Assembly: GCF_014839805.1 (NCBI RefSeq)
Contig: NC_051126.1
Span: forward strand, 8,378,609-8,442,608
Length of the DNA: 64,000 nt
Reading direction: 5' to 3'
From: Manduca sexta
Taxonomy: Eukaryota > Arthropoda > Insecta > Lepidoptera > Sphingidae
Shown: positions 1 through 11,311 of the stretch, in pieces
Layout of the letters: the number at the start of each line of letters is the position of its first letter
How positions within the stretch are numbered: the first letter of the stretch is position 1
Translations under genes and position numbers: made by a program
The notes under the pieces: model-generated
Told to the model about the DNA's origin: nothing
What the model saw: the letters and a program-made list of their open reading frames with translations, nothing else
Databases searched by the model: none

Positions 1-137
1 TAAAAAGTTAATAAATTAAGTTATTTCAACAGGCTTGATACTAAACAGTACTTGGGTAACGAAACGCTATAAATAAAAAAAAATGAATTGTTACATACGA
101 TAGTTTACTTAGGAGTCATCCATTTGTGTTGACTGTC

Positions 138-236
138 TAGAAGTGATCATTTCTTACCAGTCGTCATTCTATTGGACCCCACAACACTTACCATCAAGTG
201 CAGGGGATAATTTTTCTGTGCACGTATAAAAAAGAA
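138..236 (+). repeat. Interspersed repeat family C, 3' fragment
   Basis: This is a partial copy of a repeat seen four more times in the window (8047, 24064, 31206 and 49256). It keeps only the end that contains CATTCTATTGGACC and CTTACCATCAAGTGC. The family is not classified here; orientation is given relative to the copy at 31206. Confidence 0.6.
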
Positions 237-2409
237 GATCATACAGAATGCGATACAAGCATTCTAATAGCGACGCCATGTAAGTGGTACGGCATGAAGA
301 TGGGATATGTCACACTCAACTAAATCGCTCTTAGAATAAGAAATCTTTGAACAAATTTTGACTCACCTCCATTAGCCAAAAGAAATATGAATACTTGTCT
401 CTTTTAAAAGCCTGTGTCCTGTGTTAACATTTTCTACTTCTCTGGGCCGCACAATAGTTGTATCTCTCTCATTGTTTTGGGAATATATGCGTTAGAATTA
501 AACGTGTTCAAACAAAATCTCTTCACGTTTAAATATAAGTAGAAAGGCCTAACATTAAATGACTTAAAATTTCTTGTGAACGTTGTCATATTCAAATAGT
601 TGTGAACTAGTGTAGTTTACTTCAAAAAGGCACGGGTAACGTGATGTATTGAATAGGAAACGAGTGTTTAATGTGAGTTTAACCCTACAACAAGAAGTTA
701 CATTAGCCGATGGTGGACCGAAGCGTCATCTGCAAGGACTAACGTTTCGTCCCATATTTGCACGAGGAAGTTCATTTTGAAAGGGTTAACATGAAACTAA
801 ATTTAAATTAATATAAAAACGTAAAATAAAAACAATGCCTCGGGTGTTTTTATTATTTAAATTTTATTAACTTTTTGTTAATAATTTTGTATTGGTATTT
901 TTTCATGATTTTCTATTATAAAAACCATGCCGTCTGTAAAACAATGGAACCGAACAAGCTTTTTCACGATAAATATTTCAGTAAGATTTTTTAACAATCG
1001 TTTCAATTCATATGGATTTTAATTTACCTACCACGTAATAAAAACAAAACTTGTTCACATACCGAAGATCTTTTAAAAATTATTAAATAAAAATGAACAT
1101 TGTACACAAAGAAAGACGAAGAAAACAAAACAAACCCTACTGAAGTGAGAATTGAAGTGTAATTTGCATAATTTGAAGTGAAACTCGATGGTGTTTCACA
1201 CGGAACATTGGTTGATGCGTGCGCATCCGCACGAAAACACCCTACATGTCCACTGGACCTTGGTAATAAAGATGTTTGTGCACATTACGTTTATCGATCC
1301 AGTGATATCATAGAGCGTGTTTGTTAACATATTAATGATAATAAATTAATAATAATATAAAAGTATGTAAAGATGTTGCAAGAAGATGGATGTTTGTTAG
1401 AAGTAAACGAAAAAACTCCAACGAATTTGAAGTAGGTACTAATATGACGTAATTTATCTCGTCAACTAATATATACTGAAGTTACTTTTTTATCAAGGAA
1501 AGCACGTAGTGAATATTTGCGTTTTGGGGGAAGGATTTTACGCTCCATCACTAACCAAAACCTAATATTTATTGATTCTTGAAAAATCTTTAAAAACGAA
1601 TTCTAAATCAAAATTAATTAAAATAAATAAAATAACAAATAGACATTAGAAAAATCTCTAGCAATTTAATAAGAGCAAATTATCTTGGGATATAATTAAA
1701 TTAATGTTGAAGCCACGTCATTTATAGATTAATGCCAATGTAAGTAAGGTTGACTGGCGTTAATTCCTCTCCGGAGATGATGGTTTCCTGGCATTAATAC
1801 CTGCATCAAAAAACTTGTTATTGCTTGCGATGCCGCTCGCATAAAATTCCCATACTATTTTACACTCTTAAGCGCAGATTTTCGTAAATTGCTTTCTTAG
1901 TGAATGTCTTCTTACATAGAGAACTACGTGACAAAATTTTTACTAATTTAAAACCCTCCTCGAGTAAACACTCTCGAGTACTCTTTCCACACATTTATGG
2001 CGCATGAGTTACGGGCGCAAATGTGCAAATATTTATGAATAATTACTTTAAATATCCAAATTTAGGCCGTTTTAAAATATTTAAAATACAGAAACGTTTC
2101 TTATTAAATTGTCCATCAATAGATTTGGTTTATGTGTAAGTACTTTAGGGAGGGGAAGCTCAAAATCAAAAATTATAGTCGCATTTTATTTATAATAAAT
2201 GAAGTAACCAAAATAAACATAATATACTGCAAAAATATGCTGTTTAATATTTTTCTCTACCAATATACAACCATTTTGCAGGGTTTACCGTCTTAATAGA
2301 ATACCTGTCATTTATGTTTGAGACACCCATCGCATTAATAGAAGCCTTTACAATCATGAATAATATCCCCCAAAGATAATGTAACCCTTCTATTAAAGAA
2401 AGAACATTA
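237..2409. other. AT-rich non-coding stretch
   Basis: No open frame of note, splice-flanked exon or recognisable repeat was found. The sequence is AT-rich with short A and T runs. Confidence 0.5.
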
Positions 2410-2583
2410 AAATTAAACTATTTTTCGGATTTTACAGCGGTGTTTCCCCTGACCGTGACCACGAGGCTGCAGTCGTCGAAACGTCGGCAGAAAATTAAAA
2501 TTAAAATATAAAAACCACGATAAAATCCGAATAGTATTGTATTTTAATGTGTAACATTCACTTAAACATAAGAAATCATTAAA
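2410..2583 (+). mobile_element. MITE-like element, family D, diverged copy
   Basis: The left part carries TTTTTCGGATTTTACAGCGG and the right part carries ACCACGATAAAATCCGAATA, which are inverted matches of each other. The middle contains the family core around CGTCGAAACGTCGG. The best-preserved copy is at 45830-46018. It has no coding capacity, so it would depend on another element's transposase. Confidence 0.6.
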
Positions 2584-2991
2584 AACATAAGTTGAAATCA
2601 GTAGTATAAGACATTACACCTTATAATCTATATTCAAAATTACAAAATATTCTAAAATATTAATAAAGGTGTTTTTTCTTATTACTGTCTAATTAAAGCA
2701 AGTTAGCGTTGTGTTTTAAATTCCCGCGGCTTAATAAGAAAGTAAAATCGTGAGAGAAAAAAACGTGACATCGAATAAATAGCAACAAATAAAATGAAAG
2801 TCGTTGATAAATTATATTTCGTGAGAATTATGACGTTTGTAGAGCTGTCCGTCTATATTAATAAGGGCAATTAAACGCAGAATTAATTGAGTGGTATTTT
2901 AATACAAAGTTCGCGTAAATGCAAAATCCTAGTAACGATAACCTGCAAGTGCAATACGTATTTACGGTAAAATACCCCCAGCATATAAAAA

Positions 2992-3313
2992 AGCGGCGAT
3001 ACTCTAGTTGGTTGTGGAACGGGCTGCCGAGACGAATGTCCGCAGATTCAAATCCTAAGAACACACACCTCTAACTTTCTAACATCATGTGTGTATTCTT
3101 TGTGAATTATCGTTCGCTATAAAGATGAAGGAAAACATCGTGACGACACCCGCAAACGTTAGATGTTCTCTATAACAATTTTGAGGGTGTGTGAAGTCTA
3201 CCAATCCGCACTCAGCCAGCGTAGAGGAATAAGGACTTATCCTTCTCAGTAGTAGAGGAAGCCAATACCCAACAGTGGAATAATATATGATACAGGGCTG
3301 ATATTATTATTAC
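2992..3313 (+). mobile_element. tRNA-derived SINE, family A, near full length
   Basis: The head resembles a tRNA: an A-box-like CTAGTTGGTTG near 3004 and a B-box-like GATTCAAATCC near 3045-3055. The body is shared with copies at 23147 and 29686. The element ends in a GATATTATTATTA tail. A pol III promoter inside the head is the expected mode of transcription for this class. Confidence 0.75.
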
Positions 3314-3631
3314 CTAAAGCATAACATTAATTAATGGCATAGTAACATAGAACCGTATTAATAAATGCAACTCAGTTACACTCTGAAGTTCGATATCAGT
3401 TGAGATGATGTCAAATTAAAGTCAGCATGAAGGTCATCGCTATTTAATAAACAGATGTCAACATCTCAAACCCCTGAGGGAATTCTTGAGCGCTCAGTTT
3501 CCACACCGAATGCGCGCCCTTGCACAAGGGAACATTTGCCGCGGCACAAGGCACACAGTTGTATGCGTACCTTCGTTATTAATACACATTGAGGTCAGTG
3601 AACATTCCCTGGTCTTCTCCTCTTCGCCCAT

Positions 3632-3770
3632 CCTAAAATGGTTTTCTATAACCTTCCCAGGGCCTTAAACTATATCGATACCAAATTTCATAAAAATCTG
3701 TTAATAAGTAGATTTTGAGAAAATCGATAACATACAGACCGAAAAGGGAACTTTGTTTTATAATATGTGT
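3632..3770 (+). repeat. Interspersed repeat family E fragment
   Basis: The copy carries CTTCCCAGGGCCTTAAACTA and GAGAAAATCGATAACATACA. The same modules occur at 38985, 40204 and, inverted, at 46975-47165. It is probably a non-autonomous DNA element; the ends are not defined. Confidence 0.5.
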
Positions 3771-4202
3771 AGATGTATAATTATAACTTTTAGATGGAAC
3801 CAAATCCTTAAAGAGATAGACCACGGTGTTACCGTTTTGATTCAAACCTAGCTGCCACTTTCCGTGGCAGTACGTTACAAAAATTCTAGACAGTTATAAA
3901 TAGTGTACATGTAAGTTCGTTGCAAATTTATATATCAAGGAAATCAACTATCGGAATCATAATTATCTAGTTTCGGTTTAAAAACTACTTTTAAACCGAA
4001 AATATATTTTAGGTTATTGAGTTCTATGTAGCTGAGCGTTAAAAGTTAATGATCGCAAAACTATAAAAAAGGAACATTTTGTATATGTCTTTATTTGCAA
4101 TATGAACAATTTTTATTGATTAATTCAAACATAACTTTGATTATCTTTAATTATTACTCGACTCGCATCGAAATCATTTAATTTACAAAGAATTTAATTT
4201 TA

Positions 4203-4272
4203 AGAGAAAGTTATAATATAAAAACTACAATAAAACCCGTAAAATAGTTTAATTTTAATGTCATTAAACTTT
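4203..4272 (+). mobile_element. MITE-like family D, right-end fragment
   Basis: Only the right arm remains (AACTACAATAAAACCCGTAA and following ATAGTTTAATTTTAATG), matching the right end of the copy at 45830-46018. Confidence 0.5.
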
Positions 4273-4539
4273 ATTATAATTACTATAAACCATGCACTGC
4301 AGGGACGAGATACTTTTTAAGAACTATTAATTAGTTAAAATATTTTGGTGTTTTGATTAGGGTTAATGTACTTTTCACCTAACGTAAACCACCTGGGCGA
4401 AGTTCATGAACGATTTGATACGCTAAATGCACTCCACCAGAAGATAGATTTGTTGTTTCCGTTGTTTTTTAACACTGATAGATGGAATTAGCAGACTCCT
4501 TGACCGATGGTACAAGCGTCATGGCTAATCACGCAAAGT

Positions 4540-4765
4540 TAATATCTAAACTAGTATATAGAATTGAAGAGTTTGTTTGTTTGAATACGCTAAACTCTGG
4601 AACTACTAAACCGATTTTGAAAATTCTGTCACTAATATCCCCCAGAAGTAATGTAGCTGTCATTACTCCTGAATGCTATATGTTATTACTTATTCCGGAA
4701 AAATATTTATCCCGAAAAAGCGTATTTGGGCGGGGCCGCAGACAAAAGTTACTCATACTTAAAAA
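4540..4765 (+). repeat. Degenerate interspersed repeat
   Basis: The segment around AACTCTGGAACTACTAAACC and ATTCCGGAAAAATATTTATC reads like a decayed copy of a repeat common in lepidopteran genomes. A 99-codon open frame starting at ATG 4482 runs through it, but I regard that frame as accidental because it follows the repeat sequence. Confidence 0.4.
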
Positions 4766-4781
4766 GAAAAAAAGTAACTAA

Positions 4782-5652
4782 CTGCAAAATATTGCATCGT
4801 CCTTGTCAGACTAAGACATGTGTCTAAATTCTAGATAAAGATTTAAATCTCATGGCACATATTATATAGCTATAACTCATAATATAATACGCACGTGAAT
4901 AAGAACAAAGAATTATCGAGTAGTCAGAATGACTTACAAAATTTCCTCTTGTTATTGCAAATTTACAAACAACTAACTAAAAATCAATGAATTGACTGCA
5001 TATCAAATTGATAATTACGAAATCGTGGGTATACAGTATAGACTACATAACAACACAAAATATATGGCAACAGATATAAACGAGTTAACCATTTTATTTC
5101 TTGTTTAACACTTTTCTTAGAATCGTTCGTTCCAAATAAAAACATAAACAATGCCTTCCAAATTCAAAAACATTTATAAAAAAATAATTAGAAACGACCT
5201 CATTGCAATCATCGTACCAAATAAAAAAACACTAATCCTTCTAAATTCAAAAACATCCATTTGGTAAAAAAATAATTAGAATCCAAGTCATTGAGCATCG
5301 CCAACTGCAGTTACCTTGCCACGCAATTTGATTCAACCACTTTAGTGCACGTTTTTTACATGACCTGGTATTCGAGGCGGCTACAGAAAACGTGCCAAAA
5401 CTAGCACAGCATCCATTACTTAGACGAAACGTGTGCTCGCATCCAGCCAAAGCATTTCGTAGATCTCTCGCACGGTTTCAAACCGCATACGTATTTTTAC
5501 CCGTTTGCGACGGTAAAGCAAGATTAAATGGTTTTAGCGATACTATTACATTTTAAGGTTTATGAAACGACGGATTCAATTTGCGTTTAAAGGTTTCCAG
5601 AATTAAGAAGATATTTTCCGTTGAAGTTTTAACGACTATCTGAAGAAATAAA
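4782..5652. other. AT-rich non-coding stretch
   Basis: No exon or repeat was recognised. Two similar segments near 5150 and 5235 share AATTCAAAAACAT, suggesting a small local duplication. Confidence 0.4.
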
Positions 5653-5812
5653 TGCCTAATTTAGGGTTCGATCCCCGGGTCGGGCCAAGTGATATTGGGT
5701 TTTTCTTCTTAGTATCAGAGCGAAGTCCGGAATTTGTGCCCGATATGACAACAGGCTTGCCCCCTATCCCATAATTATGGGACGGAATACACACAGCGGA
5801 AAGTGGATACAT
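5653..5812 (+). mobile_element. tRNA-derived SINE, family B, head-truncated
   Basis: A B box (GGTTCGATCCC) is followed by the family body GTGATATTGGGTTTTTCTTC and GTGCCCGATATGACAACAGG. The A-box half of the head is missing relative to the copy at 19613-19898. The 3' end runs straight into a dinucleotide microsatellite. Confidence 0.7.
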
Positions 5813-5813
5813 A

Positions 5814-5857
5814 ATATATATATATATATAGAGGGAGAGAGAGAGAGAGAGAGAGAA
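5814..5857. repeat. Compound microsatellite (TA)n(GA)n
   Basis: Alternating TA at 5814-5830 passes directly into GA repeats at 5831-5857. It lies at the tail of a SINE, a usual birthplace for microsatellites. Confidence 0.9.
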
Positions 5858-6907
5858 GAATATTTTTTTTTATAATTTACCCAGGCACGCCAAAACAAAT
5901 AAATGTCACAATGAACATTCTTAAAGAGCTTCTGATAAGAAAATCGTTATTCATAATATCCATATTTATCAAATGAACAATTTTACGCATCAATGACAGT
6001 CCTCAAGATTTCTTAACGATCAATGGTACCGTTTATTTCTGTGTTCCTATTTCAAATCACCGATAGCATAAAATATTGTAAATTAAACGTACATTCTTCG
6101 CCCTATAATTCCTCGAACGCATTTCGCTGCGAGCAAAACTGGCTTATATCCAGACAATTACCATGACGATTCTCTCAATACAGTGTAGCGGAATCATAAT
6201 ACTTGAATGCATTTGTCGAACTCTAATCCCCGTCATACTAAAACATCCTATTGCTAATTTATAGCTCATTGTTATGCAAAGATTTATGCCTTTTATTGTA
6301 TTAACGGCCTGGCACTATGAGTTTGTTTACTAGCAATTCAAATGTTGGAAAATTTGCCGTTAATTAGAACCTGATACGGTTGAATTTCGAATGCACATTT
6401 TCCTTAATTATTCGAATGTGAAGGCAATTGTACGAAACGTTGTGTTTGGTAATTAATAAATACTTAGGTATAATTAATAAGTCGTTAAAAACTATGACAC
6501 ATTTTTGATTAATAGCATTCATATAAAGTTCGATATGATTTTAATAAAATATTTACTTTATTGCTGTACATAACTTAGTTATTTAATATCTCAAATGAAA
6601 CAGAGCTCTCGAAAGAAATAACTTTACAAACTATAAATTGGAATAATGATTGGCTTCAATAAATCTAAGAAAAATGATAACTTTTACCCGTAAATTAGTT
6701 CCCGATAATCGTAGAACATCTACTTTCTAACCAGTTTGGACTAGCTGTCTGTACACTCATTAACTGTCGCTGCACTTTCCACGTAGTTGCTATATGGATT
6801 AACTGCCAAGTGCACAACAGTGTACTCTTAATGACATTAACACAAAAAGTGTCAGTGATACCACATTCCTGAGCTCCTAAAGTGTATTTCTGACTAAGCG
6901 CCATTTT
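5858..6907. other. AT-rich non-coding stretch
   Basis: No supported exon was found. A 69-codon frame on the - strand (6695-6904) has no splice sites or family resemblance that I can see. Confidence 0.4.
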
Positions 6908-7056
6908 CGATAAACGATCTCAATCCCTTTTTTCGATGTATCTCAAAAATGGACCAATCAGTACAAAGTTTTTTTCGATATACATACAAAGGAGTTAGTT
7001 GATGGATCCATACTGGCAATCGGATTGAAGATTGAGATTGGGATCATTTTATTAAG
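6908..7056. mobile_element. Possible MITE with imperfect terminal inverted repeats
   Basis: AAACGATCTCAATCCC near 6912-6927 matches the reverse complement of GATTGAGATTGGGATCATTT near 7029-7049 with a few mismatches. The interior has no coding capacity. Only one copy is in the window, so the class assignment is weak. Confidence 0.4.
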
Positions 7057-8046
7057 AACGGCTGTAAATAAGTGTAAAAACAAAAGAAATGGCAAAACAT
7101 CTCAAAGTAAATGTAAACCGTTTTTTTTTTACATAAACATTAAAGAGGATGACAGAGCTTCTTTCGTACGTTTTAAGTTCTAAATTTATGAAACAACATT
7201 TCTAAAAACGTCAGTCTTCGAAACTAAACACAAAGCTTAAAAGAAATCGATACCACTAAAGTAAGTGTGAATTTGCATGATGGAATAGTTGGTTGTAAAA
7301 CAACGCTCTGTCTCAAAAGCAAAACAAGTAAACGTTGTGTTAGAACCTATTTAAAACATCTTATTCACAGCAGCTTAGCGTTGTATTTTTTATGTTTATT
7401 AAAGAAATGTTATTATATTAAAGGCAATAATAATAATTAAAATAATTATTCATCGTTAACAGTGAGGAAAGTGTTACATTACACAAATCAATTATTGCAA
7501 AACCAAAATAGTTACCAGCTAACGGTAAAATTATAAATGGATACTGAATTCGGATAGAATTTCACAATATACACTTCCAATACAACGAACATTAGCCTTA
7601 TTGTCTATTGGAAATAGTATAAACATGACACTAATAAAAATTAAATACTTAATTTGATGGAGTAATATTTAGCATTAACAACTAAAAACTTATACTTTAT
7701 ACAAAATGTGTACAAATTTTTAAGTCATCCATCGTTGTACTAATTTGTTGGGTGTCATTTTGATAATTAATACTATAAAATAACAGATACCATACCAAAA
7801 AAATTGCATATGTTTTGTAAAAAATATATTGTGTGTCAAAAAAAATAATTTGTATCTACAATTTTTAGGTTGTTTTTGATGTTGACTAAGCTGATCTTTG
7901 AACTTTAACACTAACAATGACATTGATATATAACATTTGAATAAAAACGACATGACATCATTAATATAAAGATTCTCGTGTTCCATATAAGGTAGTGTCA
8001 CGGACTACCGCTCATATGGTTTGCAGAATAAGAACTTAGCTAAGTT
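7057..8046. other. AT-rich non-coding stretch
   Basis: No gene or repeat could be supported. Confidence 0.4.
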
Positions 8047-8236
8047 GGTGGTAATAGGATATACTTACATATTTTATATCCACTCTGATAGTGACCACCG
8101 TACACAAGGTGTTAAAACCCGTCATAATGGCCCACGTAAGTGTCGCGCTTTCCGGGATCAGCCTGTGTATATCCGGTTCCAACAGGCCAGCATTATTGTC
8201 TCGACTGCCGTTGTATAATCATCTCTTGTCAATCTC
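8047..8236 (+). repeat. Interspersed repeat family C copy
   Basis: The copy contains GACCACCGTACACAAGGTG, GATCAGCCTGTGTATATCCG and AATCATCTCTTGTCAAT in the order seen at 31206-31458 and, inverted, at 24064 and 49256. Small open frames inside it are repeat sequence rather than genes. Confidence 0.65.
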
Positions 8237-8370
8237 TCTTGTCAATCGGTATATGAGGTGTAAAATGTATTTGAAATATAGTGACCATATGTATGCACAA
8301 GAGATCACGTCAATACGACGCCAACGCATGCAAAGTACAATGATGTACGCTTTATCTGTTTTACTTCACA

Positions 8371-8417
8371 ACTGTTTTGTCCCACTGTGTATGCACTACA
8401 CAGTGGGATAAAACAGT
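8371..8417. repeat. Near-perfect 21-bp inverted repeat (hairpin)
   Basis: The arms 8371-8391 and 8397-8417 are reverse complements with one mismatch and a 5-nt loop (TGCAC). Half of the arm motif (CACAGTGGGATA) recurs near 8473-8484, so this is probably the end or core of a foldback or MITE element. Confidence 0.8.
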
Positions 8418-8938
8418 CGTGTGCATTTTAAAACTTCTTTTGAAATATGACGCTTTTATAAGGGAAGCAATGCACAGTGGGATACATTTTGTATTAGAAT
8501 AGTTCATTTTACTTTGTAGGAAAATAACGTGTGTTTCCATAGCATTTTATTTAAAATAATACTAGTTTTTCAACCATACTACATTTATATTGCGTCATAG
8601 ATATTAAAGAAAAATTGTTTTGCCTGCGAACATAAAAAAATGTGCTAACTAAATTAAATCAAGTGACGCGACATCATTAATCACTCCAAATTATCACAAG
8701 ATTACAATTTCCATTAATAAGGCCTTTGTTAGAGCCTTAATTACACTAAATACAATGGAGATGATTAAAGGCCGTGCAAATATTAATTTACATGTTTATT
8801 TAATTTTTTTTCCAACAGAAATACGTTCAAAATCAATATTTCCCAAAATATTATCGCCCTGACTATACAGTAAAAAGCATGCGAATTTGGCCACTGTCCA
8901 TCATCATTAAATTACAATTTCTATTTTTTATTTTTCAG

Positions 8939-9161
8939 CGCACATCTGCATATCGCGTTGTCATTGTCGAAATGACAGTTTAATTTTGAATATCGAATGC
9001 GAGATGGGAAGTGGCATCAGCAGTCAAAATAGTAGAAAACGGCAGGGCCGGAAAAAGGAGCCACCGCCTAACGCAGAGTCTTCTAGAATATTGTTCCTGC
9101 TGTACCTTATACATAGAACGTGGAATGTTCTAGTCGAACACATGGATTCTAAAAGCGCAAG
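8939..9161 (+). CDS. First coding exon of an unidentified split gene (MGSGISS start)
   Basis: The exon follows a strong acceptor: a pyrimidine-rich tract ending TTTTTATTTTTCAG at 8938. It ends at a weaker donor, CAAG|GTATTG. The first in-frame ATG is at 9004 in a good context (purine at -3, G at +4). It opens MGSGISSQNSRKRQG, whose Gly2 and following serines look like an N-myristoylation signal next to a basic patch that could bind membrane. The frame is open through the whole exon, so 8939-9003 is either 5' UTR or coding. The exon ends two bases into a codon (phase 2), which fits the 9452-9604 exon. I do not recognise the protein. Exon boundaries are inferred from splice motifs and frame only. 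Confidence 0.5.
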
Positions 9162-9451
9162 GTATTGAACTTTTTACATACATTTTTAGTTAAATATAGC
9201 TGATAAAAGATTTTGATTTGTACAAGATATTTCTCAAATATATTTGCTCAATATTATAATAGTTCTGACTAAATATTCTTTAATAATCTTTAATGCTAAT
9301 ATTTTTTATGTCCTACTGAAGAAATTTCATAATGCTGTTCGAGATTATTCAAATTCCCTTACAACTACCCTCAATAATAAGTAACTATAGCGAGTACACA
9401 CAAGAAATTCCCAATCTGGTCTTAAAAAAGATTTCCATTCAACAATTCCAG

Positions 9452-9604
9452 ATGGCGTGGATCCCACACAGTGCCGAGTTCGGGCGAGGGTATGGTGAGG
9501 AGATTCGATTCCATCAGCCTGGCTGACTCCGACCTCGGCTCCTGCTACTCTTCGTGCAGCTGCAGCTATTGCCGCCTGAGGGAATGTGCCCAGGATTGTG
9601 TCAG
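9452..9604 (+). CDS. Second coding exon of the unidentified split gene
   Basis: The acceptor is CAACAATTCCAG and the donor is GTCAG|GTCAGT. The 153-nt exon keeps a single open frame in the phase required by the exons on both sides. It encodes a segment with RRFDSISLADSDLGSC followed by a Cys/Ser-rich stretch (CYSSCSCSYC) and CAQDCVR. The serines around DSISLADSD look like possible phosphorylation sites, and clustered cysteines next to an N-myristoylated start would suit palmitoylation; both are inferences. GC content is well above the surrounding sequence. A rearranged SINE begins only about 24 bases after the donor. Confidence 0.6.
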
Positions 9605-9627
9605 GTCAGTCGTATAACTATGAAATT

Positions 9628-9795
9628 ATATCAGCCTTCAATATATACCGTCTCACTGCTGGACACGGCCCTCCTATACTAGTTAAGATATCTGCACTCC
9701 TGAGAAGTTCTCAATAAAAAAATTGAGGGTAAGTGAATCTGCCAATCCGCACTAGGCCAGCGTGATTAACTAAGGCCTAAACTCCCTCACTAGAA
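9628..9795. mobile_element. SINE family A, two fragments in inverted arrangement
   Basis: The left part reads as the reverse strand of the SINE tail (ATCAGCCTTCAATATATACC, then CTGCTGGACACGG). The right part reads as the forward strand of the SINE middle (CCAATCCGCACTAGGCCAGC). They meet near 9700, giving a rearranged or inverted-insertion copy. Confidence 0.6.
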
Positions 9796-10854
9796 GAGGC
9801 TACAAAATATTTAATCGTAAAAAAATTGTTATGTCAAAAAGAGAAAATATTAATGATTTTTGTGTATGACTGTCCCATCTATAGAACATTTTGTATTAAA
9901 CCTAATGACGTAAAATTCCATACAATGCAGAAACAAACAGACAACACACTGTGCTATAACATTATGAATAATAAATACGTAAACAATGTTTATTATTAAG
10001 ACGGTGAATATTTAATATTCAAACAGTATGATGATCACATGTAATCAATTGCCTTTTGGCCTAATGGCAGCAGTGTATACTGTGAAATAGGAATTTCAAT
10101 ACTGTCAACTTAGATTTATTATAGATAAAAAATAATTCCTGGATTACTCAATACCCTAATGATTGCTTCTTTTCGCGATAAAGTTAATTTAAGATGTTTG
10201 CGTGTCCCATAAAATAAACATAATTAAATTATATTTCCTAATATCGAAATATCCGAAAGACTTTGAAAGCAAAGTAAATAATACTAGATGCTGTAAAGAG
10301 AAACTTATTTATTGAAAACGTTTGATTGTTTTGTATCGAATCATTAAACAAAGCATCAAGCAAAACATTCACAAACTTTTTGCTGTTCAGTCAAGTGATT
10401 TGCGGTAACAGTAAAGAACCTTTAACAAATGATGTAAAACTTCTAAATAAACCAGTGGAATAAATATTTTAATTCAAACAGGACTGATGACAACAATAAA
10501 AAGAATACGCCATTTATAAAGAGAATACTTATTGTATTTTATGAGAACTACGAATATCGAATGATTTCTCGTGAATAAAATATTATATCAGGTGCTTGAA
10601 AAAATATTTGAGCTTTTTTCTGAAAAACATAGAAAATCAATGTGAAATGAAAAATTTATGTTTTGGTTCCTGTGGTGTTAGATTTCCGATCGCCTATTCA
10701 CGTAATATTGGCCATGCGCTGGGTTATACTAAAACATCCTGTATAGCATTTATCTATCTGCGATGATCGAACGTATCTTTTGATGGTTACTAACACAAAC
10801 ATAACATATACATATACCACCCTCTTCGTGGGTATGTTGGTATATGATAGATGA
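9796..10854. other. AT-rich non-coding stretch
   Basis: Intronic if the split gene is real. No exon or repeat was recognised. Confidence 0.4.
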
Positions 10855-10985
10855 CCTAATTAAAAGTCGCAGGAGGCCGCTGGATGCGGACCGCTTCCAA
10901 TAGGTAGATCTGGAATTTTTTTGAGGAGTCCCATGTTCAGCAGTGGACACCCTGCGGTTGATGATGTTAACGATGATAATATACT
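10855..10985 (+). mobile_element. 3' end of a non-LTR retrotransposon (RTE-like), truncated
   Basis: The segment reads AAGTCGCAGGAGGCCGCTGG, then GTTCAGCAGTGGACACC, then GATGATGTTAACGATGATAA. This is the typical end of a lepidopteran LINE: the last codons of the reverse-transcriptase ORF, the motif around CAGCAGTGGAC, and a degenerate GATGAT tail. It is 5'-truncated, as most LINE copies are. A comparable end in the other orientation is near 55125-55200. Confidence 0.65.
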
Positions 10986-11208
10986 GTGATCACCTCTAAT
11001 TGATACCGCATGTTCAGTGTACACCTATTGTATTATACGTAAAATAAGCACCTAAATCATAGAAGAAAATCTCCATTGATTACAGATTAAAGAATAACCA
11101 ACTACGTACATTAATACTCATCTTCATACTTGCACACTCATTCTGACCCTTATCTAAAAGGGATTTCAGTCTTATATAATGTTAAGTAATGTTCAAAGAG
11201 TTAAATCA

Positions 11209-11222
11209 GTTTCCAGAACTCG
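11209..11222 (+). repeat. Left target-site duplication of the R1-clade element
   Basis: GTTTCCAGAACTCG here is repeated exactly after the poly(A) tail. One further G at 11223 and an A before it also match, but these could belong to either the target or the element. Confidence 0.95.
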
Positions 11223-11311
11223 GGGGTGCTAGGTCAGGAAACCTCCTCGTGGTGCACCCTGGGCAACGGCGCGTCGATCGAGCTGGTCGGCGCGACGGCC
11301 AATATCCTGAC
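11223..11311 (+). ncRNA. HDV-like self-cleaving ribozyme at the element's 5' end
   Basis: The nested double-pseudoknot fold can be drawn fully. P1 pairs GGGGTGC (11223-11229) with GCACCCT (11254-11260), including a G-U pair at the cleavage end. P2 pairs GTCAGG (11233-11238) with CCTGAC (11306-11311). P3 pairs ACC (11241-11243) with GGT (11251-11253), closing the loop TCCTCGT. P1.1 can form between CC in that loop (11245-11246) and GG after P1 (11261-11262). P4 pairs CGTCG (11272-11276) with CGACG (11293-11297). The J4/2 strand GCCAATAT supplies the expected catalytic cytosine, probably C11299 (pattern C-N-A-A). TGGGCAAC at 11260-11267 fits the family consensus. Predicted cleavage falls just before 11223, exactly at the target-site boundary, so the ribozyme would release the element's RNA from an upstream transcript. 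Confidence 0.88.

Noticed and set aside
4482..4781. 99-codon ATG frame as a gene
   Set aside because: It runs through a degenerate interspersed repeat and ends in a lysine run from an A-rich tract; no family resemblance.
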